The notes beneath the pieces were generated by a model. The model saw only the letters and a program-made list of their open reading frames with translations, was not told where the DNA came from and ran no database searches. A DNA stretch of 64,000 bases, from the NCBI RefSeq assembly GCF_047511655.1, contig NC_133386.1:131877866-131941865 (forward strand), written 5' to 3'. Within the stretch, counting starts at the first letter, position 1. The number at the start of each line of letters is the position of its first letter. This stretch comes from Castor canadensis (Eukaryota > Chordata > Mammalia > Rodentia > Castoridae). This document shows positions 34,516 through 46,022 of the stretch, piece after piece. A program made the position numbers and the translations under genes.

Positions 34516-34727
34516 ATATAATATAATATATTATATTAATTTTATTTTCCATAAAATTAAGCAATAAGGAATGCCCAAAAGACAGGCCAGAGGAAATAGG
34601 AGATAATGGAAGTGATGGCCTCTGAGCTGTACCCTGTAGACAGCAAGACAGTGTTGATGGGGATATTGGGGAAGAGATCTGGAGAATTAAATCAGAAAAC
34701 TTTTAAATCCCTTCCAATTTTAAGGTT

Positions 34728-35040
34728 GGGCACAGTGACTTATGCCTGTAATTCAAGCTACTGGAGAGGCAGAGATCAGGATGATTGCAGTTCAAGGCCA
34801 GCCTAGGCAAAAAGTTAGTGAGACTCCTCAACAAAAAAGCTGGGCATATCTGTCATCCCAACTATGTGGGAGGTGTAAGTAGCCAGGATCATTTTCCAGC
34901 TAGCTGGGTCAAAAAACATGAGACCCTACCTGAAAAATAACTAAAAAGTAACTAAAGCAAAAAGGGCTAGAGGTGTGACTCAACTGGTAGAGCACTTGCC
35001 TATCAAGTGAGCCTGAGAGGCCCTGCGTTCAAACCTCAGT

Positions 35041-35103
<63 letters not shown>

Positions 35104-35104
35104 A
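34728..35104 (+). repeat. Composite B1/B1/ID SINE with microsatellite tail
   Basis: B1-like units (ttgggcacagtgacttatgc; gctgggcatatctgtcatcc) and an ID unit (ggtgtgactcaactggtaga, ggccctgcgttcaaacctca). The 3' tail is replaced by a (CT)n(CA)n microsatellite at 35041-35101, about 22 bp of CT then about 38 bp of CA. Confidence 0.9.
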
Positions 35105-35629
35105 AAAAGAAAAAAAAAACCAACTTGTAATCTTGAGCTTCCAAGAACTTCTCCATAACAGATCATCTCTGGCCACCCTTCCCAGTTCCCTCATTCACAC
35201 CCTTCTTTCTACTCCGCCCTGTCTGGAGGCTGTTAGACATCTGACACATCATTTCCTGCCAATGTAAATCACAGACGGGTGTATGATCATCATTCTCAGG
35301 TTTTACCATCCCCCAGGGGGAGTCAGGGTGGAGGCCCCAAGCAAAGCCAGCCTACCACAGGGTGGCAAATAGGGGGGACTGTTTACCCACCAGCACCTTC
35401 CTGGCTGTGCTCCCAGATCATTTTATGTCCTCTGCTCCTGGATCTGCTCCTTAGTTGGATGCACCTCAGTTCACTTGCTGGAGCACTGATGTGTGACTGT
35501 TTAACTGCGGCTGCTTCCTGTCCCAGGGATCCTGGGCTTTGGGGAACATGGGAAAGAGAGAAGAAAGAGAGCTTTATATGAGGTAAGTCTTGATAGTAAT
35601 AAAGGCCAAAGACTAACTTACATAGTGTT

Positions 35630-35870
35630 TAACAATTTACAAAGCCCTGGAGAACTCCTATTCATCCTTTGAGACCCTTCAAAAATTTTACTTCTTTTCA
35701 CCAAACTACAACTCTCCCAGGCAGAGCTGATCCTTCCCTCCACACTTGGCAAAGCCACCATTATTGCATTATTGTTTGATAATGAACTTATTTGTCTGCA
35801 TGTCTCGTTTACTCCATTAAAACATAAGCTATTTGGGAGAAGATCTCTTCTCTTCCAGTAATGCAAAATT
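35630..35870 (+). repeat. L2 LINE 3' end
   Basis: ctcctattcatcctttgaga, ctctcccaggcagagctgat, then cattgtttg-like and gtctcgtttactccattaaa correspond to the L2 3' end. The 35105-35629 stretch before it appears unique. Confidence 0.65.
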
Positions 35871-35919
35871 TTTTTCATTCTTAAAAATTGTTTTTAATGT
35901 TCATTATGCATAATTTTCT

Positions 35920-36450
35920 AATTATAAAAGGTAATATTTACATACAATAAAAATTGTACATATAAAAGTATAATAAAAAATTTAAGTCACCTATATTTTC
36001 ATCACCCAAATAAAACCACTCTTAACATTTTGGGTAAATCTTGAACTTTTTTTTAAACATAGAAAGTAAAAATGAGACTATGCATTCAGTTTTATAGTGT
36101 GATTTTATCACTTATTCAAACATACATCTTCAAATATCATAGATAATTTTTAAAATATTTTAAATGGCTACATTATTTTATTTAGTGTGTATACCATGAT
36201 TTACCTCATTTTCCCCATTTTGGGACATTTGAATTCTTTTCACCATTTTTACAAATAATATTTGCAATGGATAGCTGTATATGTATCTCTGTATCTTTCC
36301 TAAGAAAGATATCTAGAAATGGAGTTCCTAGGTCAACTGGTTTAAATGCTGAAGGTTCGTGATACTCACTGCCAAACTTGTCTGAGAAAGCAAACCCAAT
36401 TTATAATTTCACCAGTGAGAGAGAATGCCCATCTCATAGGATCCTGGCAA
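35920..36450. repeat. Ancient L1M-like fragment
   Basis: AT-rich run with aaaaccactcttaacatttt, tggacc-type blocks, aagaaagatatctagaaatg, gagttcctaggtcaactggt and ataatttcaccagtgagaga. The same kind of sequence recurs at 46.9-47.34 kb, so the two are likely copies of one old family. Class assigned from style only. Confidence 0.45.
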
Positions 36451-36526
36451 ACATCGTTATCCCATTTGTACCTTTACCAAGTCCGGTGTTCTTTTTACAG
36501 TTCCCCTTAAAGGTGATTTTTCTTTT

Positions 36527-36608
36527 CTTTTCTTTTTTTGGTAATACTGGGATTTGAACTCATGCTTGCTAGGCAGGCACTCTACCATTTGAGCCATTCC
36601 ACCAGCCC
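36527..36608 (-). repeat. tRNA-like ID SINE, antisense
   Basis: ttttttggtaatactgggat, ttgaactcatgcttgctagg, caggcactctaccatttgag, ccattccaccagcccc. The following 36609-37423 is unique sequence. Confidence 0.9.
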
Positions 36609-37423
36609 CTGATTTTTCTTAAATATGGCAAAGATTATACAACCAAACTTAGTGTCATCTTCTTCCAGGACTTAGGCCCAAGAGGATATATTTATTTGAA
36701 CAGTACTTCAGCGCTTTTAAGTATTTCTATAATTTTTCTTTGAAAATTGGCTGTAAGCAGACCACACATTCTTTGCGTCTAAGTTGCAATACATGTGTGT
36801 CTTTGGGGAATGCTTTTTGGTATTTGGCAGAAGTCACTTGGAACTCATAAGTGTGATGAGGCACTGTGGTGGGTTAGGGTCAGAATCGAAGGGTAATTTT
36901 ATAGTGATGAGATTGAAGTCTTCCCAACTTGTGAAAGCAAGTCCCACAGGGGTTCTAGGCAGTAGTGGCATCCCGAGAATAGGGGCAGAGCCTCCCAAAA
37001 GTTGCTTTGTTTCAGAGTTAAAAGGGTCCCTTTTGTTATTTGATCCTTACAGCTCTGCAAACAAGGCAACCTTTTTTTAAATCAAGTTTCCTTTTGATTG
37101 CAAAAGAAAGAAGGATTTTATAATGTATATATTTTGCACAAAGGCTTGTGTCCTCTTTTCCTCCTTCCTTTCTTCCTTCTTTTCTTTCATTCCTGTCTTG
37201 GCCTGTTTTTCTCAGAGGGTAGGCATCATTCAATCCATTGAGGGACAAAATGGTGAAAGAAGAACAAATTTGTTCTCTTTTCTCCAGCAGGAGCATCCAT
37301 CGTCTTCTGTCCTTGTACACTGGCTCTCTTGGTTCTCAAGACTTCAATCTTGGAGTAGAACTAACTAGTTTCCTGTTCCAGCCTGCAGATGGCATATTGA
37401 GGGACTTCACTTCAATAATGTGA

Positions 37424-37632
37424 CAGCCGGGTGCCAGTGGCTCATACCTGTAATGCTAGCTATTCAGGAGGCAGAGATCAGAAGGATCAAGGTTCAAAGC
37501 CAGCCCAGGCAAATAGTTCACGAGATCCTGGCTCAAAAAATACCATCACAAAAAAAAAAAAAAAAAATGGTTGGTGAGCGGCTCAAGGTGTAGGCCCTGA
37601 GTTCAAACTCCAGTACTATAAAAAAAAAAATC
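37424..37632 (+). repeat. Composite B1-like/ID SINE
   Basis: agccgggtgccagtggctca, gctattcaggaggcagagat, caaagccagcccaggcaaat, then gagcggctcaaggtgtaggc and cctgagttcaaactccagta, joined by an internal poly-A. This is the clearest example of the fused element. Confidence 0.93.
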
Positions 37633-38640
37633 ACACGAGTCAATCCCTTACAATAACTTCTCTATCTATAAATACAAATATCTTATTGCTTCTGTTTCTC
37701 TGGAGAAGCCTAATATAGGAAGTAATAAATGTCTATGGGATGGAATTACTATTTCTGATTTGGCAACTTCTAAAAACATGGTCAATTGTACTAATGTAGA
37801 TGAGTGTCCCATCCCACCTCTGCTGGAGGGAGACAGATGCCAGATGAACTATGACATAAATGTTGGGTTTTTATTGTCAAAATTTTAAACATTTAAAAAA
37901 AATCTCTAGCTATCAGAAATAAGAAAGGAACCTGAAGCCAGAATTGGGTAGAGATGATGTGTCTACACAACCCACAAACTTAGACAGAGATCCCGAACTG
38001 TGGGCTTGGGTTCCACTGTGACCTGAAGAGTAGATGGAGCTTCAGTCCCTGACAGGTGAGGAAGTTGGAGTTGAGATAAAGCCTTAAATTGGAAGCTCTG
38101 CCTCTTCCTTGAAAAGGAGACTGGAAAAAAAAATTGTACTCTAGGGTTAGAGAAGCTAGAAGGAAGCTTATTGTCTAAAGAGGACTTAGGTGGAAAAAAA
38201 TCAATGGCACTTGGGAAAAACAGAAAATCCTCTCTGCTACTTATAGATGAGGGTGTTTGAATTTATTCTATTTCCATGTGCAAGTATCCATCAAGATAAA
38301 TTGGCATAAAAATTGTTCCAGATAGTAAAATTCATAAATTAGGCTGAAGCAAGACCCATTAAAATTCTGAGATTTAGATAGAAACAATTCAAAAGAGCTC
38401 TGAAGGGATGCTTAATAAGTCTGCCAGGAAAAAAAAAAACCCTCCTAAGGATGCTCACAGAGTAAGAAACCACAGGGGAAAGAAATGACCAACATGGAAT
38501 GTAGACAAATAGACCAGAGAGGCGATGAGTAAAACAGAAACATTTAAAAGAGACTACAAAATAAAGATGATTAGGTAAGAGAAGGAATGGAAGGCACTTA
38601 AAGGAGCACAATAGTATGGGGGGGAAGAGTTGAGAAATTT
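37633..38640. other. Intergenic, nothing recognised
   Basis: AT-rich unique sequence; the minus frame at 38339-38611 shows no domain. Confidence 0.4.
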
Positions 38641-38643
38641 GTA

Positions 38644-38872
38644 AAAGTTAGGTGTAGTGGCACACTCCTGTAATCCCAGCTACACAGGAGGCAGAGGCAA
38701 GAGAATTACAAGTTCAAGGCCAGCCTGGGTAAAGTTAGACAGACCCTATCTCAAATATACAAACCAAAAGAGCTGGGGTGTGTGGCTTAAGTGGTAGAGC
38801 ACTTGCCTAGCATGAGTGAGGCCCTGGGTTTAATCCAGTACCACAAAAGAAAAAAAAAAAAAGAAGTTCTTT
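38644..38872 (+). repeat. Composite B1/ID SINE
   Basis: ttaggtgtagtggcacactc, ctgtaatcccagctacacag, caaggccagcctgggtaaag, then gctggggtgtgtggcttaag and ggccctgggtttaatccagt, with a poly-A tail. Confidence 0.92.
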
Positions 38873-38989
38873 CTTCTTAACTTAGAAGAAATACAGAAAT
38901 ATTTAAGGAAATCACTTGAAATGGAGTAAAAAAAAAAACCGAATAAGAGATTAGTATATATATAAAAAGAAAATACAAAAAAAAAGAGG

Positions 38990-39262
38990 TTAGTATATAT
39001 GAAGATTACAGGGGGGAGGAGGTAGGATAAGTGGAGGGGAATGTTAGGAAATGGTGTAGAAGGGTGAATACAGTGCAAGTACATGTGTGCACATATACAT
39101 AAATGGAAAAATGAGACCTGTTGAAACTATTCCAGGAATGGGAGGAGGGGAAGATAAAGGAGAAGGATGGAAGGAGTGAATTCAACTATGATATATCTGA
39201 TATATTGTAAGAACTTTTGTAAATGCCACAGTGTATCCCTACCCAGCACAATAGAAAATAAT
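38990..39262 (+). mobile_element. Older L1 3' UTR end
   Basis: gaaaaatgagacctgttgaa actattccaggaatgggagg in order, then gtaagaacttttgtaaatgc and cacagtgtatccctacccag. It is the same module as the end of copy B and the 9.7-kb fragment. Confidence 0.75.
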
Positions 39263-39369
39263 AATAATGATCCTTCAAAAATGTCCACATCTCAATCCCC
39301 AGAAAGTCAGGCATATGTCTAATAGAAGTTCCAAAAGAGTTTAATAGGGGAATGATAGGAAGTTATTAT

Positions 39370-39505
39370 GGTAACTATCATGACTGGTGGAGGGAATAAA
39401 GAAGAGTAATAGGGAGTAAATATGATCAAAGTACATTATGTGTGTTTATGAAAATGTCACGTGGAACCCATTTTGTACAATTATTATACACTAAGAAAAT
39501 ATATA
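39370..39505 (+). mobile_element. Second L1 3' end
   Basis: aaagtacattatgtgtgttt, atgaaaatgtcacgtggaac and ccattttgtacaattattat acactaag are the terminal L1 3' UTR style of a different subfamily. A TA/TG microsatellite follows (39500-39545). Confidence 0.6.
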
Positions 39506-39545
39506 TATGAATATATGTGTGTGTGTGTGTGCATGCACATATATA

Positions 39546-39870
39546 TATTGGCTATATTAGGATTCTCCAGAGAAAAAGAACCAACAGGATCTGTGTGTAA
39601 ATTAACACATACACACTCATTACACATACATATACACACATATATACACATAGTGGGGGATTTTAACATACTTCCCTAGGTAACTGATAGAGTAAGTTGA
39701 CAAAATATTAAGACTATATAAGATTTGAACAATACAACCACTAGGGTTTTTTCTTTGTGCTTCCACACTTAAGTTTCTCAGCTTTGAAAGTCCCCCTGCC
39801 CTGGTGCCAAGCCTTGTGGATTTTCTCTGTAGAGTGCCAGACATAAAAGGCCACATATTGTTATGATTCC
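39546..39870. repeat. Ancient LTR-like piece with TA/CA microsatellites
   Basis: ggctatattaggattctcca gagaaaaagaaccaacagga has the style of an old LTR, then cacatatatacacatagt repeats. Short frames on both strands here are repeat artefacts. Confidence 0.4.
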
Positions 39871-39907
39871 TGAACTGGATGAGGGGTTATAGGAATGCTC
39901 TGTATTA

Positions 39908-39990
39908 ACTTTTTTTGTGTGTGGTGGGGATTGAACCCAGGAGGGCCTTCATATGTTCTATCTCTGAGCTATACTACCTTTGCAACTTTT
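39908..39990 (-). repeat. Diverged ID-type SINE, antisense
   Basis: ttttttgtgtgtggtgggga, ttgaacccaggagggccttc, ctatctctgagctatactac. Older variant of the tRNA-like unit. Confidence 0.65.
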
Positions 39991-40192
39991 CTGTAAATTT
40001 AAAATTATTCTAAAATTAAAAATTTAGACTAAATTTCATTCAAAATTCTAGAAATGGAAACTACAGTATTTGAGATGAAAAAATATATAAAATAGAATAA
40101 AAATAGATTAGACATTCAGAGTAAAAGATTAGTGAACTTGGAGATACACTAATAGAAGTTATACCAAGTGATAAAAAAAAAAAAAAGAAGAC

Positions 40193-40288
40193 ATGGCTGG
40201 GGACATAACTCAACTGGTAGAGCACTTGCCCAGCAGGTGCAAGGCCCTAGGTTCAAGACCCAGGACCACACACACAAAAAAAGGAGGA
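40193..40288 (+). repeat. tRNA-like ID SINE
   Basis: atggctggggacataactca, actggtagagcacttgccca, gcaggtgcaaggccctaggt and tcaagacccaggaccacaca, with a short CA/A tail. Confidence 0.9.
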
Positions 40289-40779
40289 CAGACAGACAAA
40301 ATTGAATAGAACATCATTAGCAGTGGAGTAAGTTCAAGTAGCCTAATTATAGAAAAACAAAGATAAATATCATATAGACATTTCATCAGAAACAATGCAA
40401 GCCAAAAGACAGTGGAACAAAATCTTTACAGAAAGAAAAATAAACCTGTCCATTTATAATTTAAAAATATATTTCAAAAGTAAATGCCACAATGGAGATA
40501 GAATAGGTTTTTCAACAAGTGGTGTTTTGGCTACTGGATTTGTACATGCAAAAAGAACAAAGTTGGACACTTAGCTCACACCATATACAGAAAAATTCAA
40601 AAGGGATCAAAGACCTAAATCTAAGAGTTAAAACTATAGAATTCTTGGACTTCATTAAAATTAAAAACTTTTTTGCCTCAAAGGACATTATCAAGAAAGT
40701 GAGAAAATTCACAAAATGAGAGAAATTATTTGTGAATGATGTAGTAAGTTTCATAAGCAGAATATATAAAGAATTGCTA

Positions 40780-40975
40780 CAGGCTGAGAATGCTGGTACA
40801 TGTCTATAATCCCAACTACTCAGGGGATGGACATAGGAGGATCACCATGCAAAGCCAGCTCAGCAAAACCATAAGAGCCTATCTGAAAAACAAGAACTAA
40901 AGCAGAAAGGGCTGGGGGCATAGCTCACATGGCCTAACAAATGTGAGGCCCTGAGTTTAAAAAACAAACAAAGAA
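40780..40975 (+). repeat. Composite SINE inside L1M
   Basis: gaatgctggtacatgtctat, aatcccaactactcagggga, then gctgggggcatagctcacat and gaggccctgagtttaaaaaa. Confidence 0.85.
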
Positions 40976-41158
40976 CAACAAAAAACCCTCTTAGAGTTCA
41001 ACAAGAATAGAATATTCTCCAAAGAAGATATACCCATGACCAATAAGCACATGAAAAGATGCTGACCATCACTAGTCATTAGAGAAAGGCAAATCAAAAG
41101 ACAAGGAGCTCTCACTTCACATTCACTAGGATGGGTATAATGAAAATAAAGGAAAATA

Positions 41159-41368
41159 GCCAGGAACTGGTGACTCATGCCTTTACGTAATCCTAGCTAC
41201 TTAGGAGGCTGACGTTGGAGGGTCATGGTTCAAGGCCAGCCCAAATAGTTCGTGAGACCCCATATCCAAAATAACCAGACTAAAATGGGCTGAAGGTGTG
41301 GGTTAAGCAGTTCCACTCAAAGTCCTGAGTTCAAACCCCACTTCCCCCCAAAATAAATCAATAAATAG
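41159..41368 (+). repeat. Composite SINE inside L1M with exact duplication
   Basis: gccaggaactggtgactcat, tagctacttaggaggctgac, caaggccagcccaaatagtt, then cctgagttcaaaccccactt. The 15-bp repeat AAATAAAGGAAAATA stands at 41144-41158 and 41369-41383. Confidence 0.9.
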
Positions 41369-41697
41369 AAATAAAGGAAAATAACAAGTGTTGGGAGAAT
41401 ATGGAGAAACTGGAACTTTCACCTCATACATCACTGGTAGGAATGTAAGATGGTGCAGTTGCTGTGAAAAATAGTCTGGAACTTCCTCAATATGGTTACC
41501 ATATGATCAAGCAATTCCACTGTTAGGTATAAGAAATGCAAACAAAACTTGTACATATATGTTCATAGCAGCACTCTTCACAATAATCAAAAATGGAAAC
41601 AATTCAAAATATCATTCAATGGATGAATGAGTAAACAAAATATGGTATATCATGGAATAAACAAAATTCAGTATTATTCACCCTTAAAAAGGATGAA

Positions 41698-41895
41698 TTT
41701 TTTTTTTTCAGTACTAGCACTTGAGCCTCAGGGCTTAAACCTTGAGCCACTCCAGCAACCCTTTTTATTTGTGATGGGCTTTTTAGAGGTGGGTTTTGCG
41801 AACTATTTGCCCAGGCTGGCTTTGAACTGTGGTTCACTTGATCCCTGCCTCCTGAGTAGCTTGGATCACAGGTGTGAACCCCTGGAGCCCGGCAG
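41698..41895 (-). repeat. Composite SINE inside L1M, antisense
   Basis: ttttttttcagtactagcac, aaccttgagccactccagca, cccaggctggctttgaactg, gcctcctgagtagcttggat and cacaggtgtgaacccctgga. Short repeats ggatgaa flank it. Confidence 0.88.
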
Positions 41896-42427
41896 GGATG
41901 AAGTATTGGCACATACTGCAATATGGATGAATTTTGAAAACATCACCTCAAATGAAAGAAGCCAAACACAAAAGGCCACATGTTGTTATACTTCCATTTA
42001 TATGAAACTTCCACCATAGGCAAAACAATAGAGAAAGTTGATAAATGGTTGCCAGAGGTCGGTAGTGACTGCCTGATGGGCATGATGTCTCCTAATGAAA
42101 GCATTCCGGAATTACATTTTGTAGATGGTTGTGTGACATTGTGGATATATTAAATGCCATTAAAATGTGTATTTTAAATGGATAAAATGGTAAATCTTGT
42201 TATATGAATTTTACCACAATAAAAAAGCAGTTACATTAAAAGTTCCTTTTCTCATTCATCCATCAGACATTTATTGAGTAATTCCAGGCAAGATTAACCC
42301 TGGATGCCGGGAATACAAAGAATCAGATGTGGTTGGTTTTTGAGTTCTAATAGTAGGGGAGAAAGTGCACTCTGCAAACATTATGTTCAATAAGTGTTAC
42401 AGTCTCTTTGACATAACAAAGTGTACT

Positions 42428-42520
42428 AGGGGCTGGCAGAGTGGCTCAAGTAGCAGTACCTCCCTAGCAAGCAGGAGGCCCTGAGTTCAAACCCCAGTAC
42501 TGCCAAAAAAAAAAAAATGA
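42428..42520 (+). repeat. tRNA-like ID SINE
   Basis: ggggctggcagagtggctca, agtagcagtacctccctagc, aagcaggaggccctgagttc and aaaccccagtactgcc with a poly-A tail: close to the family consensus. Confidence 0.94.
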
Positions 42521-43089
42521 GTATTGGACACTGGTAGTGGTTGCTTTACCAGTGGGTGTGAGAGATGGGAAGAACAGCAATAGCAAGGCCAAGGCTTGAG
42601 GGCAGAGCAGGAGTACACCAGGGGGCTGGCCGCAGGAAGGAATTCCAGGGAGAGGGTGTGGCTGGCAAGCTCAAAAAATTGGTGTCCATGTCTCTGGTTT
42701 TTAGCAAACTCCAAAGCAAACATCACATTGCACGTTAGGACAGTGGGATGAGAGGTGGAATAAGTACCAACAGAAATGGCAAAGGAATGACACGGACCTA
42801 CCAGGGTATGAGGGCCAATGAAGGTATGATTCCAAGCTGGTTACTTGGTGCATGGTGGATTCAGCCAGTCCCTGCCACGGGCATACAGGACATTCTGCTC
42901 TTAGGACACATCAGTTTAGACTAGAATATTTAACCCCCTTATCCTATTCCTCTCACTCCATCTCTTTTTTCTTCTCTTTCTTTTCTAGTACAAAATTTTT
43001 ATTAGGATAGATTCGTTATGGGGGAGGGGATTTGTAGTGACAATTCTGATTAGTCTTATATTATATATTATTTACATTGCCCCCATCGT

Positions 43090-43272
43090 CTCTCCTTCTG
43101 TTCATTCTTTTTCTTTCCTTCCTTCCTTCTTCTTTCTCCTTCCTTCCTTGTTCTTTCTCCTTCCTTCCTTCCCTTTTTTCCTCCCCTCTCTCTCTCTGCT
43201 CCTCTCTCCCTCTCCACTATCTCCTTCTCTTTATTCCTCTCCTCTCCTTGCTCCTCTCCCTCCCATACTTGA
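43090..43272. repeat. Long polypyrimidine tract
   Basis: About 180 bp of almost pure C/T on the plus strand, with ccttccttcctt-type repeats. The two long overlapping frames across it (43037-43340) encode only Ser/Pro/Leu/Phe and are composition artefacts. Triplex (H-DNA) formation is possible. Confidence 0.9.
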
Positions 43273-43841
43273 AACTTCTCTTTTCCTCGGACTTTTCTGT
43301 TTTCCTGTTTGAAATGTATGTTACTATGGAAATGTCATAGCACAATATAGTGGCATTTACAAGTGAAGTGTAAAGAATTTTCAAAACATGTAGAAATACA
43401 AGACTGGGCTTTAGGGATATAAGCCCTAATTACAGGAGAGCGTTCATGACTTCAGACAGTGTGTCATGAATATAAACACACTCAGAAATTTGAGACAGCA
43501 CAGAGGAGATAGATGAGAGCTTTATTAAGATTTATGTGCCCAGTTCTTTAAAATGTATATGAGAAATATTAAAAACACAAAAATAGCACATTACTTGGGA
43601 AGAACATCTGGAAAAAATGAATGTCAGAATGCCAACATTTACTTATGAATACACACCTCTGGAAGAAGAGAAGGACCAGGGGACCTGGACACCACAGGGA
43701 AATGCAGAAAAACCCTCTGCACCATGTTCTATGCTATAAATATGTTCCTTTAAAATTGTATATAAGTGAACTGTTGGTAAATCATTTGTTAAATTCAAGG
43801 GTGAACAACGTTTAAAAGATATGTTAGGAATGAGCACTTTA

Positions 43842-44035
43842 GCTGGACCTAGTGGTGCACACCTGTAAGCCTGGCTACTCAGGAGGTAGAGACAGGACGG
43901 TTTCAAGTTTAAGGCTAGCTCAAGCAAAGTTATCAAGAACCTGTCTCAAAAAACAAAAGGGTTGGGGATGTGGGTCAAGTGCTTTCTAGCAAAACGAGGC
44001 CCTGGGTTCAATCCCCTATAAGTATTGAGAGGGGG
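43842..44035 (+). repeat. Composite B1/ID SINE
   Basis: gctggacctagtggtgcaca, cctgtaagcctggctactca, then ggttggggatgtgggtcaag and ggccctgggttcaatcccct. Confidence 0.88.
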
Positions 44036-44124
44036 AAGAACATTTTAGTAAAGAAAATTATTATCAATTACATAGTAGATAAAAACCCTGAATTTATTGA
44101 GGTTCAGGATCCTTCATTATTATC

Positions 44125-44245
44125 CTTCCTCTGCCACTAGCTAGATGTGTGATTCAAAAAAAGTCACTCAACCTTGCTGGGCCAATTTCCTCAGCTACTC
44201 TGAGTTGTAATTCTGAATTTTCACTTATTAGGTACTTAAAGCAAG
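44125..44245 (+). repeat. MIR fragment
   Basis: cctctgccactagctagatg, tgtgattcaaaaaaagtcac and tcaaccttgctgggccaatt. An L2-like 3' tail is visible at 44580-44665 (gggttgtgccctctgtgtct, then ggaattcagtaaatg). Confidence 0.65.
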
Positions 44246-44669
44246 GTACGGGGACTGGCCCACAGCCTAATGCCCAGTTGCTTTGAGAACTAATATTCCA
44301 AACCAAACCCTGTGGACAGCCATAGGGCCCTTCTACAGAAGAGGAGCTAAGCATGTCCCAGCCAACTGGCTGATTACCATTGTGCTGTGCATTTGGCTTC
44401 TTCATACCCTGCTTTCTCATTTCTACAACCACCCTAACTGTGATCATTCCAACTTTTTGCTCCAAATTCCTTACAAACTCTTGGTCCTCATTGCTGTCTT
44501 CTGGGAAATATTGAGAGTCTAAGGTTCAGGAGCCCATTCTTGGTGTATCTTTCACATCTCACCCTTCTTCCCCCAATCCCACAGAGCAGGGCACTGGCTA
44601 AGGGCAAGGGTTGTGCCCTCTGTGTCTAGCACAGGCCAGACCCAAAGAAGGAATTCAGTAAATGATTGT

Positions 44670-45745
44670 CCTCTGGGTATTTTTGAAGGAGGAAGCTGAG
44701 GCAAAGAGATGGGTCTGGGAAATGTTCACTAGGGGTGAACTTCTGGTGTTTCTTTAAGCATTTCTGAACTTTCCAAATTTTCTACCATGAGCAAAAATAT
44801 TAACAAGCCACAACCGTTAAACCCTCTTTTTCCTGGCTTCTTGTCAATGCCCTGATCTCTCATAAATAATGCATTAACCAGTCCCTTTCTAACACTGCAA
44901 ATTTACTAAGTTTGCCAATGTCTGGCACAGGATACAGGGCACAGGGTTTTTCTTTAAGAAAACAGTCATTAAAAATTTTCTAGTTTGTTATGCTTACAAA
45001 GCAATGACACTATGCATCTGTCTTTGTGGATCTAACACCTGCCATCCAGCCCCACATAAGGACTCCTGCCAACTGACTCTAGAAAAGGCCATTTATAACA
45101 GTATTTAGGTACCACCTTGATCAATCTGTCATACAGGAAGTACAAAACATAACTATAAAGGTTCATTTGCCACTTTGTTCCCTATATTGTTTTCAGTATT
45201 TCTTTTGTACATAGAAGTTGTGAGAAGCTCCAGTTAATGTTTAAAACTGTGGGAAGATAAATCAGACTCAGTTCTGATTTATCAGGTCAGTTCTCTAACA
45301 GGAAAAGTATGGTCCAAAACAGCAAAAGTAGGACCTGGTAAAACATGCAGTCATTTAAAAAAAAAAAATAGGCACTTGATCTTTTGTCTGTGTCTGTTTT
45401 ATTTCACTAGAGTAAATGTGTCCTTGAGGTAAAGGCAAAACATTTCTTCCTGATTAAATTGTAGATGTAAACTTTACAATGTAATTCAATAAGAAAGCAA
45501 TTAACCTCTAAAAAATTTGTTTGTCTTCTTAAGCAAAAACAGACTCGGGCCTTATGAACTAGCAGGAGATGCAAGGCAATAGTGGGTCAGGCCTTTTGCT
45601 GATTAACACCTTGGAGAGTAGGCCAGGAGCTGTCAGGAAGACTGTCTATTGGAGCTCTTACTGAATGCCAGGACTTGTGCATATATACATATATATATAA
45701 AATATTAATGTAAGTCTCACATGTAATACTTTATTTTGACTCATT
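44670..45745. other. Intergenic, nothing recognised
   Basis: AT-rich unique sequence with a short TA tract at 45682-45700. No gene or confident repeat seen. Confidence 0.4.
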
Positions 45746-45749
45746 TTCT

Positions 45750-46022
45750 CTTACTCTTTATCTCTATCCTTCACTTAAATGTGTGCCCATATGAAGAAAT
45801 ATTTTTTTCTTGTTTATTGCTATATTCTATGTCTGGAACAGTGTCAGACACATGTAACCACTCAAAAATATTTGTTGAATGAAAAAAATGAACAACACTA
45901 TGAGATAGATATTATTGTCTTCTTATAGATGAGTAAACCGAGGCACTAAGAGGGTACAAATCAACTGCCCAGTCACATAGCTAGCTAAGAAGTTAGAACA
46001 AAAATTCAAGTCTTGCTTTTGT
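45750..46022. repeat. L2 3' tail (+) followed by antisense MIR
   Basis: L2 part: gctatattctatgtctggaa cagtgtcagacac, then atatttgttgaatgaa. MIR part from about 45890: gagatagatattattgtctt, gatgagtaaaccgaggcact and agtcacatagctagctaaga. Confidence 0.65.

Larger units (their letters stand above)
40380..42235 (+). mobile_element. Ancient L1M, ORF2 3' part and 3' UTR, with three SINE insertions
   Basis: ORF2 remains include the frame 40519-40719 (KGIKDLNLRVKTIEFLDFIK), then caataagcacatgaaaagat and cccatgaccaa upstream, agatggtgcagttgctgtga, cagcactcttcacaataatc, gaaagaagccaaacacaaaa and the 3' end ttttaccacaataaaaaagc. It is far more decayed than copies A and C. SINEs at 40780-40975, 41159-41368 and 41698-41895 split it. 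Confidence 0.85.

Noticed and set aside
39461..39679. Cys/Tyr/His-rich short frames on both strands
   Set aside because: They translate TG/TA/CA microsatellites.
43037..43340. Two overlapping frames rich in Ser, Pro, Leu and Phe
   Set aside because: They are the translation of a polypyrimidine tract and have no complexity.
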